Assembly (NCBI GenBank): GCA_003118195.1
Contig: BEXV01000408.1
Coordinates: forward strand, 17,094-44,437
Reading direction: 5' to 3'
DNA length: 27,344 nt
DNA from: Hemicentrotus pulcherrimus
Taxonomy: Eukaryota > Echinodermata > Echinoidea > Camarodonta > Strongylocentrotidae
Positions 1-11,036 of this stretch are shown piece by piece; the stretch's first letter is position 1; every line of letters begins with the position of its first letter. Below the pieces are notes generated by a model. It had not been told where the DNA came from, did not search any database, and was given only the letters and a program-made list of their open reading frames with translations. The translations under genes and the position numbers were made by a program.

Positions 1-840
1 CTCTCTCTCTCTCTCTCTTTATTTATCTTTCTATTTATCTTTCTATTTATCCTTATATTTATCTTTCCCAATTTAAAATAAAAGACAAGGCGGAGGGAAG
101 GGAGGTGAGGTGAAAGAATGCTTTCGAGGGTATATCAAGAATATTTTACATAATTCAATCTGTCAACAATTAGTCCGATAATGGCGTGCAGAGTGCACCT
201 TACATCCAAACAAAGCTGTCCGGCAATTTGTCGAGCCAGCGGTACAGATACTGTATTTTCTGTCCATACGCCATAATGGAAAGGACTATTTTGCATGTAA
301 TAGAAGAAAGTAGTGAGGAACAAAGTACACTTTATAGAACATCAGTGGCAACAAGAACAAAAACAAAATATATAGGGTGTTTTCATCTCTTGTAGCGAAA
401 TGGTTTTAAGTCGGTGGACGAATGGCAAGTATAATCTCGGCGTGGGCGTCTTATATCAATACTCAATCACGTGATCACCACTTTTTGAGATGGCTGGAGG
501 TTAAAACAACACGTGGTTCTGTTTCATTACCGATAATTACATCACTGACAAGACGAAGAGGGACGGAAGTGTACCTTGGTCCTTAGTACTTTCTTCTATT
601 ACATACCGTTTGGCATCCAGGACCCTCATCCAAAGTTGTGTCTGTGACTCGGAGGCTATGATGGGATAGTGTTCCGAGACAAAATTCCAAATCAAGCACT
701 CTCTTTTTCATCTAGGTAGGGTTATCCTAACCCCATCTTCCGTATTGAGGTTACAGAAGAACTCTACTGACACGATAATTGACAAGGCAAACGCAGCACA
801 CATCTATTTATTTGTTCCGCGTTATACGCCCGGTGCACAA
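1..840. other. No gene seen; CT microsatellite at left edge
   Basis: Positions 1-18 are (CT)n followed by TTTATC-type pyrimidine sequence to about 70. On the minus strand near 215-285 all three frames are open between a weak acceptor and a GAT|GTAAGG donor-like site, but nothing recognisable is encoded. The rest shows no gene. Confidence 0.5.
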
Positions 841-1320
841 TGAAGCGTCATTACGTTTGCGTTTAATATTTCGCTTGCGTTATTAGGCAAATCCACGGCA
901 TTTTGACCCAGACCTTGCACAACATAGATTGTTTGAAAATTTCTGATGTTGGCAAAAATGTGCATGTAAGAGCCTCACTTTGGCTAGGATACGATAAAAT
1001 AGCAATGATAATGATTATTTCGCTGATAACTATGTACATTATTTTATTATACTTTATAACGTTTAAAAAAAAAATCATGAATACCCCTATTCCCTGCGCT
1101 ATTCAGTCATATGCAGTCAATTGGTGCATGTGCAAGCAATAATATACGTAAAATTTGAAATAGAATTCGTCTTTACTCTCACAAGGCACGTCAAAGACAA
1201 GGCTTTGACTCAGCCCTGCCTCAGCAAATTCGCGCCTCGTGTATAACAGGCATTCCGTGTAACGATGCGTTGTACTATGTCTACGACGGCTTAAGCTGAC
1301 GAAGGCTTTTTCTCGCAAAG
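841..1320. repeat. Diverged copies of a dispersed repeat also seen at 2.5-3.2 kb and 15.4-15.7 kb
   Basis: Short shared blocks such as GCGTCATTACG, TTGGTGCATGTGC, CACGTCAAAGACAAG and GCCTCGTGT recur in similar order in the 2532-3240 tandem region and in 15380-15660. Copies are heavily diverged, so boundaries are approximate. Confidence 0.35.
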
Positions 1321-1381
1321 TAAATTAAAGATGCTGCAGAGTTTTAAAAGTTTATTTTCCGTGCTATTTTAAACTTCTCCA

Positions 1382-1965
1382 TTAAAGGGAAATTTCACCC
1401 AAATAGACAACTACTTCTAAAGAAAGCAGAAAAATAGAGATTCAAACTGATGAAAGTATAAATTAAATCTGACTAAACATCAGAAAGTTATGAATTTTGG
1501 AAGTTGTAATCAATACTTATCGGCAATTTAAATTGGCTGAAGTGGTAATGTCAATGTAATATTACTTTCCCATCTGTTCCAACACAGCCGGGTAATGTTG
1601 GAGCACCATGAGGACCTTGCAAGGTCGATACGTGCGCTATATAAGAATCCAATATTATTATTATTATTATCATAAAATGGCTAAACTAAAAATCTGTCAA
1701 CAAATAATGGCTGAGGAGGGTCTATTCTTTTTAGATGACCTATACTAATATGCTATATCTATAATATATTTTGAGTAGTGCCCTATGGGAGAACGAACTT
1801 ATGAGAAAAAAACCCAGAAATTTGTGATTTTTTTTTGTACACGGCAAGGGGGAGAGTTATCCACTTCCTACGTCACAATCCACTGACCAAACTACCAATT
1901 TGAGATTCGCCTGGACCTTTTTTCTGCTTTCATACAACTGTTCCAAGGGTTGGATTGCCCTTTAA
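1382..1965. mobile_element. TTAA-flanked MITE (piggyBac-style target site), interrupted by a SINE fragment
   Basis: TTAA occurs at 1382-1385 and 1962-1965. Reading inward from both ends, the left starts TTAAAGGGAAATTTCACCC and the right (complement) TTAAAGGGCAATCCAACCC. Both arms share GAAAGCAGAAAAA at about 45-50 bases inside. This is a diverged terminal inverted repeat of roughly 50 bp with no transposase ORF. A TTAA target site is the hallmark of piggyBac elements, so the superfamily is inferred from that. A SINE tail lies inside, at 1585-1670. Confidence 0.6.
1585..1670 (+). mobile_element. SINE 3' tail ending in (ATT)n, nested in the 1382-1965 element
   Basis: The sequence from CAGCCGGGTAATG through GTGCGCTATATAAGAATCC to an ATT trinucleotide tail (1652-1670) resembles the 3' end of tRNA-derived SINEs of marine invertebrates. 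No A or B box is present, so this is a 5'-truncated copy. Confidence 0.45.
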
Positions 1966-2530
1966 GATATCCTTTTCTCTTTTAGCAATGGCCACCTGTT
2001 CCCCCTCTCTCTTCTTCTCAATTATCTATTTATATCTTTCCCTATTCTTTTTTCCCTCTCTTTTCCCAGCCTCTTCTCTTTTACTCTCCTTCTCTCCGCC
2101 TTAAATATCTCTCGCCCACTTTCTGTCGTTAGATCCAGTAATTGCAAGCCTTTGTGTGTCTTGTATAAATCCTTTTTCGATTTCGTTAAACAGTGTGTCA
2201 TTACGATATCGCTACTTAACAACGAGGAAAACCTTCCCTTTGGCTTCTAGCCTATGCCAGTGACCCTTTGGGGGTCAATGTGTGTCTGTAGGGTCTTATT
2301 AGCTGGGCATGGATACCAATTACTTGTGAAACTCCTCCATTTCTTCCCATCAATATTTCAGGCGCAACCGAGGGGAGTCTTGAATAATAAAGGAGCGTCT
2401 CGATTGCCGAGTGTGAGATTAGGCAGGACGAATATGACACACGAGAGCAATAATATTGACCTCGATGTCTCCCCAGACGTTCGAGGTACTATGGTGTCTC
2501 TGTCCTTTTATACACACAAGAAGGCAATCT
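1966..2530. other. No gene seen; pyrimidine-rich stretch 1975-2120
   Basis: Positions 1975-2120 are strongly C/T-biased on the plus strand. The remainder to 2530 is unique-looking AT-rich sequence with short chance ORFs only. Confidence 0.4.
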
Positions 2531-2531
2531 A

Positions 2532-3108
2532 ATTGCGTTATTACCTATGCTTATGAAGCCTATGTAAGCACACAATTAGTGCATGTGCCAATAATCAAAT
2601 GCCACGTTAGCACTGTTCATTGTGTTCGCGTGTTGCATTATATCAGTCGCAAATGGATCGTCATAGACTGCAACGTTCCTACGTCAACAAAATGACACCT
2701 CATGCCTGTTGCACACCAGGCCTCATTGCGATTGCGTTATTCCCTACGTTATTCTAGCTAATGAAGCCGATCTGTGCACATTCTAGCAATTAAACGCGAG
2801 GTTCGCCCCGTTCTGTTAGCATCCATTTTCTTTTTTCAAGATGTCACTTTCACCTAGAACTTAGCTCCAGTTGATAACGCGGGCATGTGTCAGCAATTAA
2901 AACCGCTGCCTGTTGCACATGGGGATTTCAATTACGTTTGATAGTACCTATTCAAATCAAGCCTACAATCGAGAAAAACCGACCATGCCCCAATAATTCA
3001 TGCAATGTTTGGACTGCTTATTTGTAATCAGTGTTGACACACGTATATCAGTCTAACACGGATGGTGAAAGGACGCACCAGTCACTGACGCAGTTTTACG
3101 ATACACAA
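2532..3108. repeat. Degenerate tandem repeat, about 200-bp period
   Basis: ATTGCGTTATT starts at 2532 and 2731, and ATTACGTTTGATAGTACCTA at 2931, giving spacings of 199 and 200. The block GCCTGTTGCACA repeats at 2704 and 2908. Units are highly diverged, so this looks like an old satellite-like array. Related single copies occur at 841-1320 and 15380-15660. Confidence 0.5.
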
Positions 3109-3224
3109 TAGAGACTTTTAGATTTGCGTGGACTAATACGTATGACGTCCATTCAAGGCAGTGCATTAAAAGGAAGTCGATCGTAGCAATCCACGTTGTC
3201 GTTCGGCAAATCTAAAAGTCCCTA
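3109..3224. mobile_element. Small TIR element (116 bp) with TA ends
   Basis: TAGAGACTTTTAGATTTGC at 3109-3127 is matched in inverted orientation at 3206-3224, with 18 of 19 positions identical. TA at both outer edges suits a TA target-site duplication. It is non-coding and too short for an autonomous element. It sits inside the approximately 200-bp repeat region. Confidence 0.5.
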
Positions 3225-4628
3225 ATGACGCCTCGTGTGCAACCGTTCATACGTTTAATTTCTTAAAGATAATATCAAACCTTTAAATCCCCTCTATACT
3301 AGTTTGACCAGGAGGGATTAAACCTCCCACAATGGTCACCAACAGGTGGTTATCTCGTCAAATCAGCTCTCGATTAACATTAACAAAAGGGAATCATGGG
3401 GACCAATGGTCACCGATTAGGCATTGTTTGCTATATATAGGGCGCAAGTAGCTATACGTAGTGCAGTGGGGCTTTAAAATGTCAATGTTTATGCAAAAGT
3501 CACAAATTCCATGTAATAGCACTTATCTTGTAAAAAAACAATACTTTATTACTTCCAAAATTTAGAAACCATCGGACATTGTTATGTCGCTGACGTCATC
3601 ACATTGACGTATACAAAAACTACTCTCTATTAATATTTAAGTTATCTCAATATTTTTATCATCAGGCAGCGAGTTAATACCATTATTAGGTTAGCTTTCG
3701 TGAGAAATGCATGCTTCATGCATGCTTAACTAATGAGATGAGACACCTTTCTGACTCGAAACGGGAGGAGACAACGAGGTTAGTTTAGGTCAAAATGAAT
3801 TAACATCAACTCACGTATCGCAGCTTGCTGGTCTGTACAGCCAATACGTCTGTTGGATACTATTCATAAAATTAGTGTACTTATTTTAGTCCAGGCTTAA
3901 AGATTGAGCAGTGGTACAGGTGAATTGTAACTTTGCAGTGTTTCGTGTAGGTACTGTGTGTATGCAATATTTTGTGTGCGTTTGTGTGCGTGTGAGGGTA
4001 TGAGACTGAATCGAATTTAATTTATTAAAAAAATTGGCTCCCTATTCATATGCAAGTTGCTTCTTTGTGGTCCTGACCATATATTCGCTTTGTATTTTGT
4101 ATGTTTTATGTATTTTATTTTCTATTGTATGTTTTACTTTTAAATGTATATGGTTTAATAACCTTTTTCATTCATTTTATTCATATGTAGAAAAATAATA
4201 TAGTCAGATAGATGCAATTTACAGTGGAAGGGATTGCTCTTACAAACTCAATATGACATGTTTGGAAAGAAATTAGAACTTTTATACCACATTGTGACAC
4301 CTCTTGTTAGTGTAGTCCCATTTATCCTTTTCCTAGTTAGTGATTTTCATCAAAGATTTGATTTATCTGCCATTACTTCGACTTTTTCTAAATTCTCATT
4401 ATACCAATTTGACCCTATGAACCACAGATGCAACCATTCAGAGATAGTTTTAGATAATTTCTTGAACACTGGATTTGCATCTACGGTTCTACTTGCCATT
4501 TGTATTTATAATGTAAGAAATCTCTACTTTTTTTCTCGAAAGAACCATTACGTCTTACACCAAAATGATTTTTACCACTCCAACTTATTTTCTAACTCTT
4601 TTTCATAATTATTGTTATATGTAGCTGT
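3225..4628. other. No gene supported
   Basis: This is AT-rich sequence with a short GCATGC-containing duplication at about 3707-3728 and a GT-rich patch at 3955-3998. A 124-codon open frame at 4234-4608 lies in very AT-rich DNA without splice or homology support and is not called. Confidence 0.4.
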
Positions 4629-4830
4629 TGGAGGAGGTGCGTGGCTCAGTGGTAGAGAAGTGGTCTCGTGACTGGGGGAGGCCCCGGGTTCAAAACCAAA
4701 TCAATGTCCTCGTGCCCTTTGGTAGGGCATTAATCTTCAATACAAAGTCACTCGAAGAGGACTCAAAGCTGTCGGTCCCTAGGTTGCTTATTGCAAGCTT
4801 ACACATGCTTCCTTCGAAGTCAGGTAAAAC
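4629..4830 (+). mobile_element. tRNA-derived SINE with intact A and B boxes
   Basis: An RNA polymerase III internal promoter is visible. The A box TGGCTCAGTGG lies at 4642-4652 and the B box GGTTCAAAACC at 4687-4697, about 35 bases apart. The segment GAGGAGGTGCGTGGCTCAG is tRNA-like but does not give a clean cloverleaf. The downstream body (CCCTTTGGTAGGGCATTAAT and AAGAGGACTCAAAGC) is of a SINE type I associate with echinoderms. The 3' boundary is uncertain and no poly-A or ATT tail was seen. Confidence 0.65.
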
Positions 4831-5937
4831 AATCAACAAACATTTTCAAGAATCACTGATCTCTTGAGGACCTCTAACAGTACCTAAAGATTTTCGATAG
4901 CAATATGAAACATTTAAGCGCACATGGACATCTAGATTTAGAATCTATTTTTCGTTTCACAAGTTTATTTCAGACTAATGTTCGAATTAATGTCTGCAAA
5001 ATAGGACTTCTGATGAAAGTAGAGCAATATATGGAACATAACTGGCCAATCCAACCTTTATCATGTCTACGATTATAGTATTGAATGCAACAGACAACAA
5101 TAATACAACGTTAAACAAAATCCAGAGTCAGAAGAGAATAAAAAGAAGATAATTTTGTACCGCACCAAGACCAAAAAAAAAAATAAAAATAAATAAAGAC
5201 GACAGATAGAATGAAAGGAATTAAAGTATGTCTCAACATTATGTTTTTATAAGTCACGTAACCAGGCGACGGGTAAAGAATAAGGTTTAGCATGACCTGT
5301 TTTAAGACGGGTTGCTAGCCGACGGGTAAACAATCTAGGTGAAGAAACCCTTTTTATGGGTTGATCCAACGGTTATGGGGAAATGTAGGTTATTTATAGT
5401 AAGTAAGCAACACAAAATAGTTGGAAGATGCCCGAAGCTAGTGACAAAACAATCCAATCAAACTTTCACGAACTTTTTATTTGGTCGTAATTTCACAACC
5501 CGAAGAGCCAACAAATTTACCTTCAGGCCGCTATCACCATCAAGCAACTTCCTCCCGATGGCGGTCTCCTGCGACCACACATTCTAATTCTAAAATGTTC
5601 ATTTTTCAAATGCGTGTTTTCTTGTACGTGTTTACAATTCAACTGTTAGTGTCTGTTTTTGTATTTTTATGTAATTTTAAATTAGTCTGTATTACGTCAT
5701 TGAACGCAGGAATAGAATTCAATCAAATTATTTAAAACAAATCTTTACAATCATTTTTCTAAAGGCGCGTACTTCTTCATTTCTGATTCTGCAAACGCGG
5801 GAAATCCTTAGTTATACTTCCCTAAAACATCGGCATATCACTCTGAAATGGTTGAGTCTACGCTATCTCTTAATCTTGATAAAAATTAAGAAACCCTAGC
5901 CGGATTACTTGTGACCTCTTGATTTTAATGACACTTC
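4831..5937. other. No gene seen
   Basis: AT-rich sequence. The decamer GACGGGTAAA is repeated about 50 bases apart near 5271 and 5322. Short ORFs at 5339-5735 have no splice or homology support. Confidence 0.4.
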
Positions 5938-6133
5938 TCACTTTAATACCTGTTGCATTTATACGAATATCACGAAAGCCACGGGCATTGCTAGGACAAT
6001 ATGGGACCGGTGCCAAACCAAACATTTAGCTGTATAATGACCATAACTTTTCTTTAACGAGCAAAAGAAAAAAAAAATGATTGATAATAAACATTTGTAT
6101 AGAATTTAGAAAAGGACAAACTCAGATTGTTTA
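5938..6133 (+). repeat. Left direct repeat of the foldback structure
   Basis: This segment matches 6878-7073 in the same orientation at an almost constant offset of 940 bases. Examples are GGGACCGGTG versus GGGATCGGTG, TGATTGATA in both, and CTCAGATTGTTTT versus CTCAGATTGTTTA. Identity is moderate. It ends exactly where the left inverted arm begins. Confidence 0.6.
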
Positions 6134-6813
6134 CGGTGTGAGTCAAAAAAAAGTTGACACCTAGAAAGTTGCTACATATTTTCAAAATCATTTATGAAAA
6201 GTAATTTATTATACATCTTATGAAAGAGTATTTTATCCCAAATCGTTTGGTATCATGTTTGTGTGGTATATGTTTACGCTTAGATAAACAGGAGGCATTG
6301 TTTGCGAAAGTGCAAAAATCGACTTGCGCCAAAGTTCCTATTGTGATGTTTAAATAAAACAATAGGGATTTGGGTATTAATCGTTTTTTGCAGATCCAAA
6401 TAACATCCCTAACAAAATTAATCATGCCACACATAATTTATTAGATATCGAATATGAAATATCGAACATTTGTGCGCGCGTGTGTGTGCGTGTGTTACTT
6501 TGCTTCTGCAAAAAACATATGCAATGCACTTCATTTGATACATTCAATTCATTCTCTCACTCCGCTAATCCCAACATAATACATACTTTACGTATAGGCA
6601 TCACTTTGGCGCAAGTCGATTTTGCACTCTCACAAACAATGCCTCCTGTTCATCCAAGCCTGAACACATACCACACAAATATGATACCAAATGAGTTCGG
6701 ATGAAACACTCTTTCATGAGATGTATAAAGATTAACTGTTCATAGATGAGTTTTAAAATAGTTAGCAATTTTCTAGGTGTAAACTTTTTTTGGACTCACA
6801 CGGTACAACAAAC
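6126..6813. mobile_element. Foldback element with long inverted arms (about 210-220 bp each)
   Basis: Arms at about 6126-6350 and 6597-6813 are reverse complements with good identity. GGTGTGAGTC pairs with GACTCACAC, CACCTAGAAA with TTTCTAGGTG, and AGGAGGCATTGTTTG with CAAACAATGCCTCCT. The spacer of about 246 bases contains a GT microsatellite at 6474-6495. No transposase is encoded. Opposed short ORFs in the two arms encode similar peptides (TLAQVDF in both) simply because of the inversion. No clear target-site duplication is visible immediately outside. Confidence 0.7.
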
Positions 6814-6877
6814 ACAAATCTTTCATTAGGGGCGGACCGTTTTGATGCAACGATTTCGAGACTATAATATTTTTTTC

Positions 6878-7073
6878 GCACTTTATACTTGATTCATTTA
6901 TGACAAGATAACCAAAGTCAGGTGTATTTGTCGGATCGTATATGTGGGATCGGTGTTAGACCAATATGTTTGTTGAAAATTACTGACAAATCATTTTAAG
7001 AGTAAGGGAAAAAGCTGATTGATAGGAAAATAATTCATAAGGCAATGGAAATGGAAACACTCAGATTGTTTTA
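6878..7073 (+). repeat. Right direct repeat of the foldback structure
   Basis: Second copy of the segment at 5938-6133. Between the right inverted arm and this copy are about 65 unpaired bases that include a GGGGCGGACC block. Confidence 0.6.
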
Positions 7074-8298
7074 CTAGAACACATATTAGGGCATACCCTT
7101 TTCACGCTTTAGCAAAATCTCTGAAATGAATGGATTCGGTTGACGATATCATTCAACATTATTTTTCAGGAAAGTTCAAGGTCTTTGGAAATTTTACAAT
7201 CAACAATTTTTTGTTTCAAGCATCATATTTCTTATGAGTGGTTCACTAGAACATCCCAATTATCTTCCCAATCTCATGACCCTGACCTTTTCTCGAACTG
7301 GGTCACATGTTGAACACATTCCTTGTCTGTTCATATTTGTTGTTGATTGCTTTATGCCAAGCAAATAATATTGGAATAGATGATTTTAAAATGAAAATAT
7401 TGTAGACGAACGAAATGTCGAAACTGGAAGGGTTCTATACCCTGAGAGTATTGTGCGCTGATAACAGTTGCCGTAGCTAAAGCCCGGGTAATAATAATTC
7501 CCAAGCCATTGAAAGCATATGGAGACGGATGGAATATACCCTATACAAAAAAAAAAATAGTTATCATTCTCTTACTTCTCCTTTTAACCCCAAGCAATGA
7601 GGGGAAAATGACCAGAGCTGCCTTAGCTTTCTCTTTTAAAGGTCACATATAATCCCATCTACCGGCTATCTGCACCCTGGCCTGGCAAAACCCTGTTTTG
7701 CTTTAAACAAAATACAATTATGAAAACTCACTAAGGCAGCGGATGGACTTCTTTTTTTAGGCCCTTTAACAATTCTGTCATGTGTAACCAATTTTTAGAA
7801 ACCGAAATCAGATTATAATTTTAAGAATGGGAAGATAATGCATAAGCTCAACACATAAACCTGTAACTTGATCTTTAATTAGATCAAGTATTTCTCTGAT
7901 GCGCCGCCGTCATTTCCCAATATTTGTATTTGTTATCTCGCAAGAATTAATCTCATTTCATAACTCACAATGATTGGGGTTTTGTGCGGCTGTAGCAGAT
8001 ATTTATATTCAAATGGAGCGGGTCGATATGTGTTAATCTTGTAAGGAAAATTTAGTATGTTCTTCATGTTGTTTCGAAGTGTCAGCGTCATTATTCATGT
8101 CATTGAAATGTGGTATTAGAGGAATACTTCAACAGCATAACTGGGCTTTTAAAGATCCAAAACATGACACACATTTTGTAAAGGATTTGTAGTACAATTT
8201 GCTTACAAGAAATGTGAAAAGGTACAGTAATATGGGAAAAGCGTTTACCTCCTCTCACAAACGTAATATATGTCTTGATGTCAATCTTCCAGATCTTT
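7074..8298. other. No gene seen
   Basis: AT-rich sequence. A short palindrome ACTTGATCT/AGATCAAGT lies near 7866-7890. A 10-bp inverted pair GCTGCCTTAG/CTAAGGCAGC (about 7618 and 7731) encloses TTAAAGGTCAC and GGCCCTTTAA blocks that could be a decayed TTAA element. Confidence 0.35.
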
Positions 8299-8403
8299 AA
8301 TTCGTCGCTGTTTTCACGAAGTGACGGTAGTGAAAAAAAATTGCATTCACTTTGCATTACGATTTTCCTCACTACCGTCACTTCGTGAAAACAAGGACGA
8401 ATT
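8299..8403. repeat. Near-perfect 35-bp stem hairpin, 35-nt loop
   Basis: The left arm 8299-8333 pairs with the right arm 8369-8403. There is a 25-bp perfect core (8309-8333 with 8369-8393), then a 2-base mismatch, then 8 paired bases (AATTCGTC/GACGAATT). The loop is 8334-8368. It could be a small foldback element or the template of a hairpin RNA. Nothing in the flanks decides between these. Confidence 0.75.
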
Positions 8404-10636
8404 GTATCAATCTTTAAAGGGGGAAACCCCGACAAAGAAGGCACATGTGTGTGCTTGTCAGAGATGTGTTTAAACACAGAAAGTACCTACAACATTACGA
8501 TTTCCTTTAGATCTCGACGTACCGTAAATTAATGGAAATAGATAAAGAAAGAAAGAAAATGAAGCAATGAAAACAAGCAATGGATGAGTTAACGTGGTAG
8601 AATTTGTTTAATCTTCACAACTAAATTCACAAATAAACAGCTGATCAAATAGCACTGTAGTGGCATGGTTGAAAACGACGAATTTAACACTGACAAAGGT
8701 CAACTATTAGTGTCATCCTTACAAAATAAGTGCACAATGAAAAAGTGTAATTTGTTCCCATTAAATAGTGCTTTAACACCAAACATTCTGAAATGGGAAA
8801 TGGGAAACAAATATGAATACTCATAATCAATCAATTATTCAACGAAGTATACCAAGAAACATCCATGTAAAATTCAACGTGAATTTGCTCCTAATTAAAT
8901 TGCACAGATGAGGTCATTTTTGTAGTGGATTAAATTCTTAACACATTTGACTGGTGAGTAATTATTGATAATTAATTATGTCACATTTGATGTTGTAATA
9001 TCAGAACGAATCTTTTAAACCATCACACCTAGCTAACAACACTATTTTAATGCACAAGGTTTTCTTCTTCAAATACAGGAACCTAAAACAGGTAAATGAA
9101 AGTACACAATTTCAATGTCATTTTGAAAATACCCTTTAGGAGATAACTCATCTGTCTAACTAAATAGAGTTTCCATTTCCTGACCATGCTTTGTACGAAA
9201 TACATTGTATTCATAATCTCAGATTCTTAAAACACACAATGGTAAATTCAGAGATAAAAGTTGTGTCACACATTTTGTTGGCAAATGAATGAATCACCGA
9301 TATCTTGTACGTACATGTATGAAGGATTAAATGACAATAGTATCCATCATTTCTAAAAATTAACCATCATTCGAAAGAAAAATGAAATGAAGAAAAAAAA
9401 AAACGGTCTGTATCTGGACTAAAGTATTCAATAAGAGAGATGGAAAAGGAAATTCTTATTTTCCCGTTTCCTGAATATACTTTGCTCGGTTTCGTTTTCT
9501 TTATGATATCTATAAAACTTTCAAGAAAACAATTTTAAATAAAGCAGCACTTTTTGATCTTTATCTGACGAATGTAATTTAGAATCGTTATGACACTTGC
9601 CATTTAACTTTAAACATAAACAAAAACATTAACGAAGAATTAAAAAATAGAAGAAAATAAAGAAGTTACGCTAAAAAGCGACTAATCAGATTCTGTATAC
9701 CTCTATCAATTAACATACAAACCAACCATGTCGACAGGTTATCACAAAGACAAGAATTGACAATTTCAGCAATTGATGCATACAAACTTTATCAACCATT
9801 TTGAACACTGTTTTATGGCTTAAATATGTCAACGTGTGTGAAGTTACTTTCACCGTGGACATGGTAGAACAAAGGAAAAAAATCATGAAAATACAAAAAT
9901 AATGTTTTTTTTTTTTAATCAACATATATAACAAATAATATACTATGTATTATATATGAACGCGCTTATGTTGACATGTTACTTTATAGTACACTTAACG
10001 CTAAAAATTGCTTAGCATACCTAAAGCTTAACAACACTCATCAATTTTAAAATCAGGTCACGCAAATCTTAACGTAAACTCTGAAAGACTGATACAAATT
10101 AAAAGGCAATCAAAACAATCAGATACTACAATGTTAAACTGTAACTATATACACAATAAAACAATATTCTATGTGTAATAGGTAGCATCATCAATCATTA
10201 ATTTACAGAGGTACTAAACAAACATTTATAATCCAATACAGTCATCAACTCGTTTGCTATTAAATGATACTAAAGGGGAATACCCTGGGAGCTCAGCAAC
10301 TGACTTTGGTTCAATTGAGTTGTACCAGAAAATACAACAAAATCATATCGTTTGTAATTATCGGTTTTCTCCTCTTTAATTTGTGTTGTTCCTACAGCGA
10401 AAAAAAGAAAGAAAAAAGATACAGGTTCACAAGATAAATGAGTATAGGGCATTAAACTAAGATTTTATAAATGATATAAACATATTAAAATTGATTATGA
10501 ACAATGCACGCACAACAGATGAAATAATAAACTGTAAATCTGAGTTACACTTTTTTCCTCCTCGTGATAAAATCCTTATTAATAAAATGGAAAAGGAAAA
10601 AAAGGTTCTGCTGATTTCGAGGAAGGATTATAAATA
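8404..10636. other. No gene seen in 2.2 kb of AT-rich sequence
   Basis: I find no splice-bounded open frame, RNA gene or obvious repeat here. Homopolymer A runs occur near 9392 and T runs near 9905-9917. Confidence 0.45.
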
Positions 10637-10952
10637 CAGGGGGGTGTTTCACAAAGATCTTAAGTTGAACTTATCTCTAAGTTGGACTTAAAAATTATGG
10701 CAAGCCGTTAGCATCTATGAAACCATTTTGTAAAAGTTATTTTAAAAGGCATAAAATGTTGATTCAAATCTTCCATATTTTCTATTATCAAGGAGATTTC
10801 ACGTTCTTGATGTGGAATTTATAAAAAGTCTAAAATATTTTAATTTTCACTTCTGAATATATTTTATTTTAAGGCTACAAATGGCTCTCCATAATATTTA
10901 AGTCCAACTTAGAGTTAAGTTCTACATAGGATCTTTGTGAAACACCCCCCTG
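10637..10952. mobile_element. MITE, 316 bp, TIR CAGGGGGGTGTTTCACAAAG
   Basis: The left end CAGGGGGGTGTTTCACAAAG (10637) is matched inverted at the right end, which finishes CTTTGTGAAACACCCCCCTG (10952). The inverted similarity continues through the AAGTTGAACTTA and AAGTTGGACTTAAA blocks, about 55 bases in total. The interior is AT-rich and non-coding. I recall this end type from many marine invertebrate genomes. No clear target-site duplication is seen, so the superfamily is unassigned. Confidence 0.75.
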
Positions 10953-11036
10953 GTTTCGGTTTACCAAGTTTTATAATGTGGGAAACAAGAATAAGAATAT
11001 GATTTGTAGCAATGAGAATAGACATGTTCACCTGGG

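Noticed and set aside
215..285. Minus-strand segment open in all three frames with a GTAAGG donor-like site
   Set aside because: Short, with a poor acceptor and no recognisable peptide; not enough to call an exon.
2532..3108. Regularly spaced repeats considered as a CRISPR array
   Set aside because: The 200-bp period, degenerate units and eukaryotic context rule this out.
4234..4608. 124-codon hydrophobic open frame on the plus strand
   Set aside because: It lies in very AT-rich DNA, has no splice or initiation context, and resembles no family I know; a chance frame is more likely.
4629..4700. Functional tRNA gene
   Set aside because: A and B boxes are present but the acceptor and anticodon stems do not form a clean cloverleaf; a SINE fits better.
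6192..6704. Two opposed ORFs encoding similar TLAQVDF-containing peptides
   Set aside because: The similarity is produced by the inverted arms of the foldback element, not by homologous genes.
8100..8477. 125-codon minus-strand open frame
   Set aside because: It runs straight through the 8299-8403 hairpin and shows no domain; it is explained by chance and the inverted repeat.
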